Positions 20,860-31,024 of a stretch of DNA of 64,000 nucleotides are shown piece after piece; positions within the stretch are counted from its first letter, which is position 1; each line of letters starts with the position of its first letter. Source of the stretch: Scylla paramamosain. Lineage: Eukaryota; Arthropoda; Malacostraca; Decapoda; Portunidae. A program made the position numbers and the translations under genes. The stretch lies in contig NW_026973668.1 of assembly GCF_035594125.1 (NCBI RefSeq), forward strand, positions 3,666,001 through 3,730,000. The letters are read 5' to 3'. The notes beneath the pieces were generated by a model. That model did no database searches. It was not told the origin of the DNA and saw nothing but the letters and a program-made list of their open reading frames with translations.

Positions 20860-20989
20860 GTGTGGGGGGGGGGTGAGGGGGAGAGAGGGGAGGGGTGTGG
20901 GTGTGTGTGTGTGTGAGAGGGGTTAGAGAAGGAGGGACAGGAAGGGGGAAGTAGTGAAGAAGGAAGGAAAGAGAGGGTGAAAAATGAAG

Positions 20990-21060
<71 letters not shown>

Positions 21061-21083
21061 AAGTAATTGCGTATATGTGTGTG

Positions 21084-21125
<42 letters not shown>
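20860..21125. repeat. G-rich, (GA)n and (CT)n microsatellites
   Basis: A GT/GA-rich tract (20860-20995), (GA)n at 20999-21057 and (CT)n at 21088-21124, in the region after the GRWD1 stop. The GA and CT runs are inverted to each other and could pair. Confidence 0.9.
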
Positions 21126-21127
<2 letters not shown>

Positions 21128-21129
21128 AA

Positions 21130-22227
21130 GGACACTGGTGTGTAATGTAGTGGGTTTTCCTTGTTTCCTCCTTTGAATATTGGTGTAGTATTTGGTGTGT
21201 TGCAGTCTTTTGGCACTCTCCCCTGTGGTAGTGATGTCACCACCAGACTGTGAATTTTATCAGCCAGTTGTTCTGTGCATTCCTTCAATATCCAGTTTGA
21301 CACTCCATCTGGACCAGTTGCTTTATTTACATCAAGTTGTTCCTTCATCTTAAGTATTTTCTCATAACTGACTGGGACTGTACTTAGTATATTCCTCACC
21401 AACTCATCCCTTCCAGCATCAAAGCCCTTCCACAGTAAATATCATTCTGAAACTACTGTTCCCCGCCTCCGCCACGTCCTGTGCGTCCTCCCAGACTCTT
21501 CCTTCAACTTTCAGTCTGGATACACCCTCCTTCTTCTTCATCTTCCCAGTAATATGTCTAAAGAACAGTTTGGCTTCATTTGTACGCTTATCTGTTGCAT
21601 CTCTTTCGTAGTTTGTTCTCTCCGTTCTCGTCGTCTCGACGTACTTGTCTCTGGCGTCGGTGCATTCCTCCCGTCTGCTCTCAGTCTTCCTCCTCCTCCG
21701 TCTGTTGCAAGCATTTCACTCACAATTTGTAGCCTCTTTGCATTTTGTATTGAACCATTGTTTACCCTTTCTACATCCTGCTCCTCCTCCGGGCACAGAT
21801 TTCTCTGCACCGCAGCCGCGCGTCCTCGTCAACTCGTGCAGCTCTTCCCGAACGCCTCCCGCGTCTTGGGAGTCTTTCTGGTCCGCAGCAGCAGAGTGCT
21901 TTCTTAATCTTTCCAGGTGGGCTTTAGTATATTTAAATCTTTTCACCTTATAATTTTGATCAATGATTACATGTCCATTCTTCAAATGAAATTGCATGAA
22001 CACCTGATCACTTTTACGTGGAGGGCTATCACAGTGTATAGTTTGAATAATTTCCATGTCCTTGGCAAACACTAAATGAAGTGTTGGTGGTTTATCTCCT
22101 CCACTAAATCTGGCATCACAATCAACCCACTGAGTCATCAAGTTCTCCACCGCCCAGTTAACAGTGTGTTACTCCATGAGCTGTCACTTCCACTAGTTGT
22201 CAATGTCTCACAATTTAAAATCACCAC

Positions 22228-22230
<3 letters not shown>
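21130..22230 (-). mobile_element. LINE-D fragment (endonuclease end, linker, RT start)
   Basis: On -, the frame at 22150-21716 has LTQW-like and FSGGDKPPTLHLVFAKD words ending the endonuclease (KSDQVFMQFHLKNG). Linker pieces follow at 21810-21538. The frame at 21402 gives NKATGPDGVSNWILKEC and TPIFKGGNKENPLHY, the RT start, then runs into the (CT)n microsatellite at 21124. It is related to the copy at 43.3-48.6 kb. Confidence 0.7.
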
Positions 22231-22233
<3 letters not shown>

Positions 22234-22264
<31 letters not shown>

Positions 22265-22339
22265 ACATGAATGAATGTGGAGATTTAAAAAGAAATTATT
22301 TGAAAGCACTCATGATATCTCCCAGCCCCCCCTCCCCCT

Positions 22340-22414
<75 letters not shown>

Positions 22415-22440
22415 TAGAACCTTTTAAAATGTCTGTGAAC
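22234..22440. repeat. (GT)n and (CT)n microsatellites
   Basis: (GT)n at 22233-22262 and a long (CT)n at 22343-22411, both uninterrupted. Confidence 0.95.
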
Positions 22441-22477
22441 CTAACTTGACCTGACCTGACCCCTCCCTACAACCAAG

Positions 22478-22554
22478 GCAGAGGAGGAGGTGAAGAAGGC
22501 ACCGCTGACCCCAGACCTGGAAAGCAAGGTCACCAAGATTAAGGTGTCCAGTGG
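22478..22554 (+). CDS. Possible coding exon of an unidentified gene
   Basis: A pyrimidine-rich tract and AG at 22476-22477 precede an open stretch reading AEEEVKKAPLTPDLESKV then TKIKVSSG. It ends at a strong GTATGT donor (22555) in phase 2. Codon content is unlike the microsatellites around it. It could join 23166. I do not recognise the protein, and upstream exons are not found. Confidence 0.35.
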
Positions 22555-22604
22555 GTATGTTGTTGTTGTTGTTGTTGTTGGTGATGGTGGTGGTGGTGTT
22601 TTTG

Positions 22605-22636
<32 letters not shown>

Positions 22637-22661
22637 GGCGGCATTGTTGTTGTTAAGTTAG

Positions 22662-22717
<56 letters not shown>

Positions 22718-22823
22718 ATTGTTTTAAACTTTTTGTTTTGTTTCTTTTCATCTTTTTCTTCCTTCCTTCCTTCTTTTCATCTTTTTCTCCCTTCTTTTCT
22801 TCTTCATCTTATTATTATCACTA

Positions 22824-22867
<44 letters not shown>

Positions 22868-22912
22868 GTCAAATTTTTATTTCTTTTATTTACTTCTACA
22901 TTCATAATTTCA

Positions 22913-22973
<61 letters not shown>

Positions 22974-23160
22974 GCTTGACAGAACCTCCTCCTCATCCTA
23001 CTACTACTACTGCTGCTACTACTATTACTACTGCTGCTGCTACTACTACTACTATTATACTAGTACTACTACTACTACTGCTTGACATAACTTCCTCCTG
23101 CTACCACCACCACCACCACCACCACCACACCACCACCACTCACCCCCTCTCCGTTTCCCC
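22555..23160. repeat. Cluster of trinucleotide and (CT)n microsatellites
   Basis: (GTT)n/(GGT)n at 22556-22645, (CT)n at 22664-22710, (ATT)n at 22826-22868, (CTA)n at 22915-22973, mixed TAC/TGC at 23000-23080 and (CAC)n at 23102-23138. If the flanking exons are real, this is their intron. The long + frame across it is a by-product of the trinucleotide repeats. Confidence 0.85.
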
Positions 23161-23165
23161 AACAG

Positions 23166-23223
23166 GAAGCAGCCCACACTACTACTACCATCACCATCAC
23201 CACCAGGGCAGCCCCGTCCCTGA
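23166..23223 (+). CDS. Possible terminal exon of an unidentified gene
   Basis: It follows the acceptor ccgtttccccaacag. Joined in phase to the 22478 exon it would give KQPTLLLPSPSPPGQPRP and a TGA at 23221. In another frame it reads GSSPHYYYHHHHHQGSPVPE to a stop at 23249. Composition is close to the adjacent CAC repeat, so it may not be coding. Confidence 0.25.
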
Positions 23224-23339
23224 GCCAAATGTCCCCCTGGCTGGTGGCTGACCCTCCTCCCCCCCACGACCAGGAGGGCCGTGATTGGCCCTCCTGGAGG
23301 AAAGGTTTATGGTAGTTTTTTTGAGGTTTTTGACTGGTT

Positions 23340-23368
23340 GAGAGTATTAGTGTGTGTGTGTGTGTGCA

Positions 23369-23399
<31 letters not shown>

Positions 23400-23478
23400 A
23401 GCAACAGACAAACAAACAAACAAACACAAACAAGAACATTCCAGTAAATCATTCATCTCATTATGAAAATAGTGTCAC

Positions 23479-23509
<31 letters not shown>

Positions 23510-23633
23510 GGTTTTATTGTACTTAAGTAACTTAGCTCATTATTTTTATAGATTTTTGACTGACTGTGTGTGTGTGTGAGAAAGAGAGAGAGAGAGACTG
23601 ACTGACTGACTAACCGAATATAAACATTCTTTG

Positions 23634-23675
<42 letters not shown>
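23340..23675. repeat. Dinucleotide and (TTA)n microsatellites
   Basis: (GT)n/(AC)n at 23351-23397, (TTA)n at 23482-23510, (GT)n/(GA)n at 23565-23595 and (AC)n at 23638-23672. No gene is seen. Confidence 0.9.
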
Positions 23676-23838
23676 AAAGGATCCAAAGAGCTGCAGCCAA
23701 ACTGTTGCCAAGCTTGAGAGATTAAACCTATGAAGAAAGATTAAGGAGACTGAAGCTTGCATCTAGTATCCTTCCTACATAAAAAAAAAAAAAAAAATTT
23801 TTATTAGATTTTTGTTGCCCTTGGCCAGTATCCTTCCT

Positions 23839-23889
<51 letters not shown>

Positions 23890-24245
23890 TACCAGAGAGA
23901 AGAGAAAGAGGGGAGCTGATTGCTATATACAGAGCTTTAAAGGGTAGGGATCAAGTTGACAAAGAAGACTTATTTGTGTGGGACTCAACACATACAAGAG
24001 CACATGGAGTGAAATTGAGGAAAACACCAAGTAGAAGAGATGTCAAGAAATATGGTTTCCCAAACACAAGCACAGAAATATGGAACAACTTAGATGAAAC
24101 ACTGGTACAAGCAACTAATATTCATGGATTTAAAGTTAAGCTGGATGCTTATAGGTATGGTGACACACACACACACTGGATGCTTATAGATATGGTGACA
24201 GGACAGCACGAGCACAGCTCTTTTCCTGTAAAACACAACTAGGTA
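23676..24245 (+). mobile_element. LINE-C 3' end, split by a LINE-A tail
   Basis: The sequence reads LERIQRAAAKLLPSLRD, YEERLRRLKLAS, then after an insertion ITREKRKRGELIAIYRALKG, VWDSTHTRAHGVKLRKT and NTSTEIWNNLDETLVQATN. This is a LINE C-terminus of CR1/L2 type. The 23775-23885 segment is an inserted LINE-A 3' tail. Confidence 0.7.
23775..23885 (+). mobile_element. Minimal LINE-A tail insertion with poly(A)
   Basis: It consists of the LINE-A terminal motif twice (agtatccttcctacataaaa), a partial tail and A-runs of about 15 and 45 bases. It interrupts the LINE-C coding sequence. It is an extreme 5' truncation of a LINE-A insertion. Confidence 0.6.
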
Positions 24246-24294
24246 AACACACACACACATCTTTTCCAATTCTTTCTTTATTATTATTTTAAAG

Positions 24295-24329
<35 letters not shown>

Positions 24330-25057
24330 CAAAATGTATGTGCAATATATTGTTTTATCTTTTGTGTATGTCTATCTGTCTATTAATTTTTTATTTATTT
24401 ATTCTTTTCTTCCTTTATTTTTGTGTTCTTTATTACCTTTTATTTTCATTCATGTATTTTTTTTACTTATTTTCATTTATCTATTTATTTCCTTCCTCTT
24501 TCATTTATTTATTTTTTATCTATTTATTCATTTTCATTCCTCCTTATTTACTTTTTTCACTTCATTGTTTTTTTTTCTTCTCCATTCCTTGTTATTTCCT
24601 TCAATTATCAACATTTCATCATTATTGTTATTTGTTGTTTACATGTTTTCTTTCATTCCTCATTGTTTTATTTCTTTTATTCTTCATTTATACACATTTG
24701 GATTATTATTATTATTATTTTTATCATTATTATTATTTTATTCTTTTCCATTTCCTTGTTCTTCTTGTTTATCTATTTTATTTATATTCACATTTAGGTC
24801 ATTATTAATTTTTATTCTTTTCCATTTCCTTGTTCTTCCTGTTTATCCATTATATATCAGTTCCTCCATCATTATTCCTTCATTTCTTGTAGATTTATTA
24901 ATTTTTCCTTTATTTTTCTATATCTTCCCCATTTTCTTTGTATTTTTTTTTAAGTTCTTCCTCTATTTCGTTCATTTTCTTGCTTCCTTCCCGTGTTCCC
25001 ACCTGCGGGTTTGTCAGAAGGTACTCGCCAAGGAGAGAACAACAAAACAACAACAAC

Positions 25058-25089
<32 letters not shown>

Positions 25090-25500
25090 TATGTAGCAAT
25101 TTTTATTATTATCTTTTTGGTGGTTATTGTTGTTGTTGTATGTGTGTATGTATGGTTTGAAATGGTTTTATTTGGATTCTCTCTCTCTCTCTCCATGCAT
25201 TTGTTATCTTTTTTATTCTCTCTCTCTCTCTCTCTCTGTCCTACACACACACACACACACACTGTATCTTGTACAGCGTATATTTTCATAATTGGGTGCA
25301 TTTTATATATAACAGCGAGTTATAGTGGAGTTGTAAGTTACTGGTGGTGGTATTGTTGCTATTCTTCTTCTAAGCCAAATTGTTGATGAAGAAGAAGAGT
25401 GATGGGTTTACTTTTCGATAATTTTAATAACAATTTTCCAGTTTATATTTGAAGAAAATGGATGTTGTAATATATTAAAAGAGTGAAGAAATTAAGTGTT
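24246..25500. other. T-rich low-complexity DNA and microsatellites
   Basis: Mostly (T2-4A)n-type sequence, with short (CT)n (24297-24324 and 25178-25237), (AC)n (25243-25262) and (AAT)n (25058-25088) runs. Long hydrophobic frames on + (LFIYLFI-type) come from T-rich composition and are not genes. Confidence 0.7.
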
Positions 25501-25509
25501 TTATTATTA

Positions 25510-25800
25510 TTAATAGTAGTAGTAGTAGTGGTGGTAGTAGTAGTAGTGGTACACAAGAACACAAGGGTTGGAGGAGGAAGCCATCAGGCCTACACGTGGC
25601 AGTCCCTGTACAAAACACACCTGTTTCCACCTGTCATCCCTGTCCAAACACTTGTCTAACAATTCAAAGCTCTGTAATGACTCACTCTGCACTAACAACC
25701 TGACTACTGAGTCTATTCCAGTCATCCACTGCTGTGTTTGTCATGTGAGGATTAATACTGGCCATTTTGTACACACACACACACACACACACACACATTA
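25510..25800 (-). mobile_element. LINE-B 3' end fragment (inverted copy)
   Basis: Inverted match to 4540-4780: it carries the complement of ggatgactggaatagactc and gggactgccacgtgtaggcc, bounded by (AC)n at 25770-25796 and (AGT)n at 25514-25550. Confidence 0.65.
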
Positions 25801-25842
25801 AATACTGTTAACAACATAACTCAGCATTCTAGCAACAAAAGT

Positions 25843-25848
25843 TTATTC
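25843..25848 (-). terminator. AATAAA polyadenylation signal (-)
   Basis: The complement of TTTATT. It is placed after the zinc-finger terminal exon exactly as at 4494 on the + locus. Confidence 0.5.
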
Positions 25849-25929
25849 CAACACTTGAGTACAAAGTAACAACACACAAACACTAGTCACTCCAAGTCCC
25901 TCACACACCACCACCACAACCACAACACC

Positions 25930-26330
25930 TCACCCCCCACAGGTGTGTTTGGATGTGTCTGGCAACACCACTCTTGCTACACAAACACTGCCACAAACAC
26001 CACACCTGTACTTCCTTACCACAGTGTGGGTGAGGATGTTTGTCAACATTACATTGCAGGATAAACCTTTTGGCCAGTCACCACACCAGACCCACAAGTC
26101 ACCACTGGTATTGCCAGCTGGTTTGTGGCAGTAATGTTGTGGCCAGTCACCACACGACACCCACAAGTCACCACTGGTATTGCCAGCTGGTTTGTGGCAG
26201 TAATGTGGCCAGTCACCACACCACACCCACAAGTCACCACTGGTATTGCCAGGGCAAATCTTTTCCCACACTGCAGGCCTGGGAACTTTCTCTCCCTGTT
26301 TTCTGCATTTTCTTGTTTCATTGTTTGGTG
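25930..26330 (-). pseudogene. Zinc-finger terminal exon split by LINE-derived 66-bp units
   Basis: On - it starts with a half finger (RERKFPGLQCGKRF), passes straight into ALAIPVVTCG and then ITATNQLAIPVVTCG repeats. These are about three units of the R4-like LINE segment NKITAINQLAIPVVTCG found intact at about 41950-42050. The finger then resumes (KRFILQ-like) and ends in KYRCGVCGSVCVARVV, SKHTCGG and a stop. The repeat part and the terminal finger are in different frames. It mirrors the + locus at 4070-4410. Confidence 0.6.
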
Positions 26331-26369
26331 AGTGCAATGGGCCCCAAGCCTGGGGTCTAAAGTTACACC

Positions 26370-26780
26370 CTAAGCAGTGTTAGCAGTGTATCTGAGGACT
26401 CTCTTCAGGACAGCAACTGTTCCCTTGACCGCAGCTGTTTGTACCTCGTGGGCACTTGGGGGACCAGGGATTGCCTCAGGGCAGCTCTCCGGGTTTTTCT
26501 TCATCAGCCCTGTCGCCGCCACCACCACTGGTGTTATACCGACGTCCGTCAGTGACCACGTTGTATGTGGGTCATTTCTTAGGTCTTGATATTTTGTAAT
26601 TTTTTTCCTTTCAGCTCTACTGAGGCCTTAGTCACTGGGGACTGCAACATCTATCATTTTGGCTGTTTTCTCTTCTTTGTTCCAGATAACAATATCAGGT
26701 CATCAGATAACAATATCAGACACACACACCTTGTGTGTGTGTCTCCCTGCTGGAATGTCCTTGTTGTAGAAGACGGCCAC
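26370..26780 (-). mobile_element. R4/Dong-like LINE 3' fragment (endonuclease and tail)
   Basis: On - it reads VAVFYNKDIPAGRHTH, a short GT/CA run, then the region matching 40858-41103: IDVAVPSD-type motif and ITKYQDLRNDLRTTW. It continues past the point where that copy stops (VKGTVAVLKRVL, then a stop near 26385). PD(x)nD spacing (PDIVIW..IDVAVP) fits a restriction-like endonuclease. It joins the end of the zinc-finger array with a stop codon at the junction. Confidence 0.65.
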
Positions 26781-26784
26781 TTTA

Positions 26785-28200
26785 CTATCTCCCAGTGTGG
26801 GTGAGGGTGTGTCTGTCAAGACTGCCTTTATGGGTAAGTCTTTTCCCACACTCCAGGCACTGGAACTTTCTCTTCCCAGTGTGGGTGAGGATGTGTCTGT
26901 CAAGGGAACCCTTCCTGGTAAATCTTTTCCCACACTCCAGGCACTGAAACTTTCTCTCTCCAGTGTGGGTGAGGATGTGTCTGTCAAGGGAACCCTTCCT
27001 GGTAAATCTTTTCCCACACTCCAGGCACTGGAACTCTCTCTCCCCAGTGTGGGTAAGGATGTGTGTGTCAAGATGACATTTCAGAGTAAATCTTTTCCCA
27101 CACTCCAGGCACTGGAACTTTCTCTCCCCAGTGTGGGTGAGGATGTGTTTGTTAAGATCACCTTTATGGATAAATCTTTTCCCACACTCCAGGCACTGGA
27201 ACTTTCTCTCCCCAGTGTGGGTGAGGATGTGTTTGTTAAGATCACCTTTATGGATAAATCTTTTCCCACACTCCAGGCACTGGAACTTTCTCTCCCCAGT
27301 GTGGGTGAGGGTGTGTTTGTTAAGATCACCTTTCAGAGTAAATCTTTTCCCACACTCCAGGCACTGAAACTTTCTCTCCCCAGTGTAGGTGAGGATGTGT
27401 GTGTCAAGATGATCTTTCCGAGTAAATCTTTTCCCACACTCCAGGCACTGGAACTCTCTCTCCCCAGTGTGGGTGAGGATGTGTCTGTCAAGATGACCTT
27501 TCTGAGTAAATCTTTTCCCACACTCCAGGCACTGGAACTTTCTCTCCCCAGTGTGGGTGAGGATGTGTGTGTCAAGATGACCTTTCAGAGTAAATCTTTT
27601 CCCACACTCCAGGCACTGGAACTTTTTCTCCCCAGTGTGGGTGAGGGTGTGTTTGTTAAGATCACCTTTATGGATAAATCTTTTCCCACACTCCAGGCAC
27701 TGGAACTTTCTCTCCCCAGTGTGGGTGAGGATGTGTTTGTTAAGATCACCTTTATGGATAAATCTTTTCCCACACTCCAGGCACTGGAACTTTTTCTCCC
27801 CAGTGTGGGTGAGGGTGTGTTTGTTAAGATAACCTTTATGGATAAATCTTTTCCCACACTCCAGGCACTGGAACTTTCTCTCCCCAGTGTGGGTGAGGAT
27901 GTGTGTGTCAAGATGACCTTTCCGAGTAAATTTTTTCCCACACTCCAGGCACTGGAACTTTCTCTCCCCAGTGTGGGTGAGGATGTGTCTGTCAAGGGAA
28001 TCCTTCCTGGTAAATCTTTTCCCACACTCCACGCACTGGAACTTTCTCTCCCCAGTGTGGGTGAGGATGTGTCTGTCAAGGGAACCCTTCCTGGTAAATC
28101 TTTTCCCACACTCCAGGGACTGGAACATTCTCTCCCTAGTGTGGGTGAGGATGTGTGAGGCAAGATGACTCTTCTGGGCAAATGTCTTCCTGCAGTGGTC
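26785..28200 (-). CDS. C2H2 zinc-finger array, 16 homogeneous fingers (5'-incomplete)
   Basis: The ORF encodes tandem C2H2 fingers of 28 residues (84 bp): a divergent first finger (CDHCRKTFAQKSHLASHILTH at 28200-28138), then 16 units of the form FQCLECGKRFxxKxxLxxH with linker HTGERKFQC. The first of the 16 has Ser for its first Cys (FQSLEC). Helix positions vary between units: RKGSLDR, RKGHLDT, HKGDLNK, HKGYLNK, LKGHLDT, LKGDLNK, QKGHLDR and RKDHLDT, while the framework is nearly invariant. The linker has K where TGEKP has P. The array stops at 26785 (HTGR, then TAG) at the junction with LINE DNA. Upstream it abuts a LINE-A 3' tail at 28212, so no KRAB, ZAD or other effector domain is attached. 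It probably binds DNA if expressed; an intact start exon is not visible. Confidence 0.75.
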   Translation of the reverse strand, partial: DHCRKTFAQKSHLASHILTHTRERMFQSLECGKRFTRKGSLDRHILTHTGERKFQCVECGKRFTRKDSLDRHILTHTGERKFQCLECGKKFTRKGHLDTHILTHTGERKFQCLECGKRFIHKGYLNKHTLTHTGEKKFQCLECGKRFIHKGDLNKHILTHTGERKFQCLECGKRFIHKGDLNKHTLTHTGEKKFQCLECGKRFTLKGHLDTHILTHTGERKFQCLECGKRFTQKGHLDRHILTHTGEREFQCLECGKRFTRKDHLDTHILTYTGERKFQCLECGKRFTLKGDLNKHTLTHTGERKFQCLECGKRFIHKGDLNKHILTHTGERKFQCLECGKRFIHKGDLNKHILTHTGERKFQCLECGKRFTLKCHLDTHILTHTGEREFQCLECGKRFTRKGSLDRHILTHTGERKFQCLECGKRFTRKGSLDRHILTHTGKRKFQCLECGKRLTHKGSLDRHTLTHTGR

Positions 28201-28204
28201 ACAC

Positions 28205-28716
28205 TTGTGGTTTTTTATTTTTATTTTTTTTTATGTAGGAAGGACACTGGCCAAGGGCAACAAAAATCCAATAAAAAATATGCCCACTGAAATGCCAGTC
28301 CCATAAAAGGGTCAAAGCAGTGGTCAAAAATTGATGAATAAGTGTCTTGAAACCTCCCTCTTGAAGGAATTCAAGTCATAGGAAGGTGGAAATACAGAAG
28401 CAGGCAGGGAGTTCCAGAGTTTACCAGAGAAAGGGACGAATGATTGAGAATACTGGTTAACTCTTGTGTTAGAGAGGTGGACAGAATAGGGGTGAGAGAA
28501 AGAAGAAAGTCTTGTGCAGCAAGGCCGCGGGAGGAGGGGAGGCATGCAGTTAGCAAGATCAGAAGAGCAGTTAACATGAAAATAGCGGTAGAAGACAGCT
28601 AGATATGCAACATTGCGGCAGTGAGAGAGAGGCTGAAGAAAGTCACTGAGAGGAGAGGAGTTGATGAGACGAAAAGCTTTTGATTCCACCCTGTCTAGAA
28701 GAGCAACTGTTCCCAT
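28205..28716 (-). mobile_element. LINE-A 3' end with tail, abutting the zinc-finger array
   Basis: On -, the frame 28716-28324 reads LLDRVESKAFRLINSSPLSD, VHLSNTRVNQYSQSFVPFSG and SYDLNSFKREVSRHLFINF, then a stop. The 3' UTR and the ccttggccagtgtccttcct tail run to 28212, ending in an A/TAAA-rich tract that touches the first finger codons. It is 5'-truncated at 28716. It supplies the complete C-terminus that the 5' copy lacks. Confidence 0.85.
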
Positions 28717-28719
28717 CTG

Positions 28720-29047
28720 TTCATACTGCTGCTACTGCTGCTGCCTGGCATCACATCCTCCATTGCAACACTGCTCTTGGTAGTGGTCAGTTCTGCAGGA
28801 ACACTGGGGCTGCACCGAGGATGCACAGAGGGAGTCCCGCCACTGGATGCCAATCTGGTACCTGTAACAGAGGAGGCTGTCACTACACAGGGAGTGAAGG
28901 GCTACCTGCCTCAGCCTCAGCCTAACACAGACTCCACAGACAAGATACACCTGGCACCTATAACAGAGGAGGCCATCACCACACAGGCAGAGAGGGGCTT
29001 CCTGCCTCAGTCTCAGCCTAACACACAGCCTCCACAGAGTAGGGCCA
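28720..29047 (+). repeat. Dispersed repeat with duplicated ORF segment
   Basis: The frame carries LVPVTEEAVTTQGVKGYLPQ, then about 100 bp later LAPITEEAITTQAERGFLPQ. This is a tandem duplication of the unit found once at 130-345 (-). Gene identity is unknown. The frame runs into the MULE fragment at about 29048. Confidence 0.5.
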
Positions 29048-29562
29048 CCACACAAAAGGAAAGGCCAACTAAACTTTTACCTGTTAGTAAAACTTCTACA
29101 TGATGAAGCCAAGCTGGTCTCCATTCAAGTAAGGCTTTTGTTGGATGGAAAAGTTTTGAGGTACCAGAAACAACATGGACATCTTGTGAACCTCTGGGAA
29201 GAATTCAGTAATGGCCAGCGTTCTGCCAAGAACTTACAAAGGGCTGTCTCACATCATATTGCAGTTAATCCATAATTTTTTACTTTTGATTGCATGTATT
29301 TTAGAACTTTCTTTTCTTTTTACTTAGTTTTACTTTTTAACTATTCATATTAGTTTTTTTTTAATTTTTATTTGACTGCTTTTATACCATCTTTTTGTTG
29401 TATTTTACGTTGTATTTTGCTCATTCAGTTTCTGCCACGCTCTTATCATGGAAAAAAGTGATGATAGCAATTTCAACATGGGCCGAGATGGTATCTTATG
29501 GGCCGAGTTGGTATTCTAACGGGCCGAGTTGCCGATGGGCCGAGTTTGCCTAGGACCACAAC
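29048..29562 (+). mobile_element. MULE-1 3' remnant (transposase C-terminus and terminal repeat)
   Basis: From 29048 a frame reads KGQLNFYLLVKLLHDEAKLV, LLLDGKVLRYQKQHGHLVNL, then AVSHHIAVNP and a stop at about 29272. This aligns with the end of the MULE-2 transposase (KGQLNFYTLITLLHTEARLV). T-rich 3' UTR and a terminal block of gggccgagttgg-type repeats (29478-29545) follow, matching the MULE-2 terminal repeats. The N-terminal three quarters are absent. Confidence 0.6.
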
Positions 29563-30153
29563 AAATGACTCTGATCGGGCCACCACAGCCATGCAAAGAG
29601 CAAGCCAATCAGTTTTCGTTGCCGGCCACTGACCTGAGGGGCTCTGGGACAGAATGGACGGGAGGACTTGCCGGCCACATACCTGAGGGGCTCTGGGGTA
29701 GAATGGACAGGAGGACATGCCGGCCAATAACCTGATGGACTCTGGGGCAGAATGGATGGGAGGGCTTGCTGGTCGGGTCTTTTTGTCTCTCACCACTGAT
29801 GTCCTGCTGGAAAACAAACAAATAAATAAAACAATGATAAACAAACAAATAACAAAAATAAAACAAAAAGGCAAAAAACATTAACTGATGTCCTGCATTG
29901 CTGCCACGATTGTAACAGCAAAATTTCGTCAAAAAAAACCTAACCTAAACTTAACCTGTCTTACCATAATATAAGCAAGCCTAACTAACCCTAACCAAAC
30001 CTAACAAAATAACCAAACCTACCTTAACACAACTAACACCAAACAACCGGCACTAGTGTGGACGTGGGATTCCAGGCTGGCTAGGCCTTGTCCGGAAGAT
30101 CTGTATTGCCAGTTGTGTATTTTCCTTGCACTGTTACCAGGTCAGGCAAGGAA

Positions 30154-30185
<32 letters not shown>

Positions 30186-30486
30186 AGACCTGCCGGACGC
30201 GGCCTAGCCAGCTGGGGACCTCACATCGACTGTAGTGCCACACAGCCTAACCTAACCCAGCGCAGCAGTGCACAAGATGTCTGCCTATTATTCCCCAGGC
30301 AACACTTCACCTGGCAGGCAGCCGCCATGCCTTGGGAATAAAAGAAATCAACAAACAAACAAACAAACCACAAGAGTGACGGTGACCACCACCTCAGTCA
30401 CTCGCTCCTGACACTGACTTGTTCCCCGCCCACCATTACCTGCACGCCCTCAGGTGAGGCCAGGGAGGTGCCGCCAGTCCGCCAGG
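29563..30486. repeat. Duplicated flank segment (paralogue at 36440-37330)
   Basis: Includes two or three copies of cacctgaggggctctgg-type repeats (29625-29765), an AACCT-rich stretch (29938-30045), a (CT)n run and an aaacaaacaaacaaaccaca tract. The same order is found at 36440-37330. No protein gene is evident. Confidence 0.65.
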
Positions 30487-31024
30487 GGGTAGGGCCAACT
30501 CGGCCCTTTTCCATCTCGGCCCATTATGAAAAGGCAACTCGGACCATCTTGTGGACCAACTCGGACCATTCTCATTTTCTGAAATACCAAGTCGGACCAC
30601 CATGTTTGCCGACTCGGACCATCATAAACTGTGGGCAGTGTTGCCAACCTCTACAGACGTCTCCGCCCTACACACTTACTGAAATTACCCTACATTTGCC
30701 TCATTACCATACGACTCAGGATGAAAAAACAAATTGTCATAATACTGGCGCAGCCGTAATTATTGACAATTTGATATTTAACTACACTTAAGAGCTCTAC
30801 CCCATAATGAAGCCAAGAATGTCCCCAACCAAATTAGGTAAAAAAATTCCACTGTAAACTACATGTAAGCAATACACGAGCTAATTATCTCTTTAATCAC
30901 GAATCAGTAACCGCTTCATTTGAGCGTGGGAAAAAAAATCTCCAAGCTGCACGTGGCTTCACGTATGAACGTGTATTATCACTACATTTGTTAGATTCAA
31001 ACCATCATAAACTATCGCACAGAG

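Noticed and set aside
22490..23251. 253-codon + frame
   Set aside because: It strings together GTT, CT, ATT, CTA and CAC microsatellites. Only the short ends could be exons, and those are listed separately at low confidence.
24326..25062. Long hydrophobic frames resembling membrane proteins
   Set aside because: They come from T-rich low-complexity DNA (Phe/Leu/Ile/Tyr only), with no splice signals and no conserved motif.
26797..28158. 453-codon + strand ORF opposite the zinc-finger array
   Set aside because: The 84-bp unit leaves the antisense frame open, so it repeats KSFPTLQALELSLPSVGEDV. The - strand has canonical C2H2 spacing and is the coding strand.
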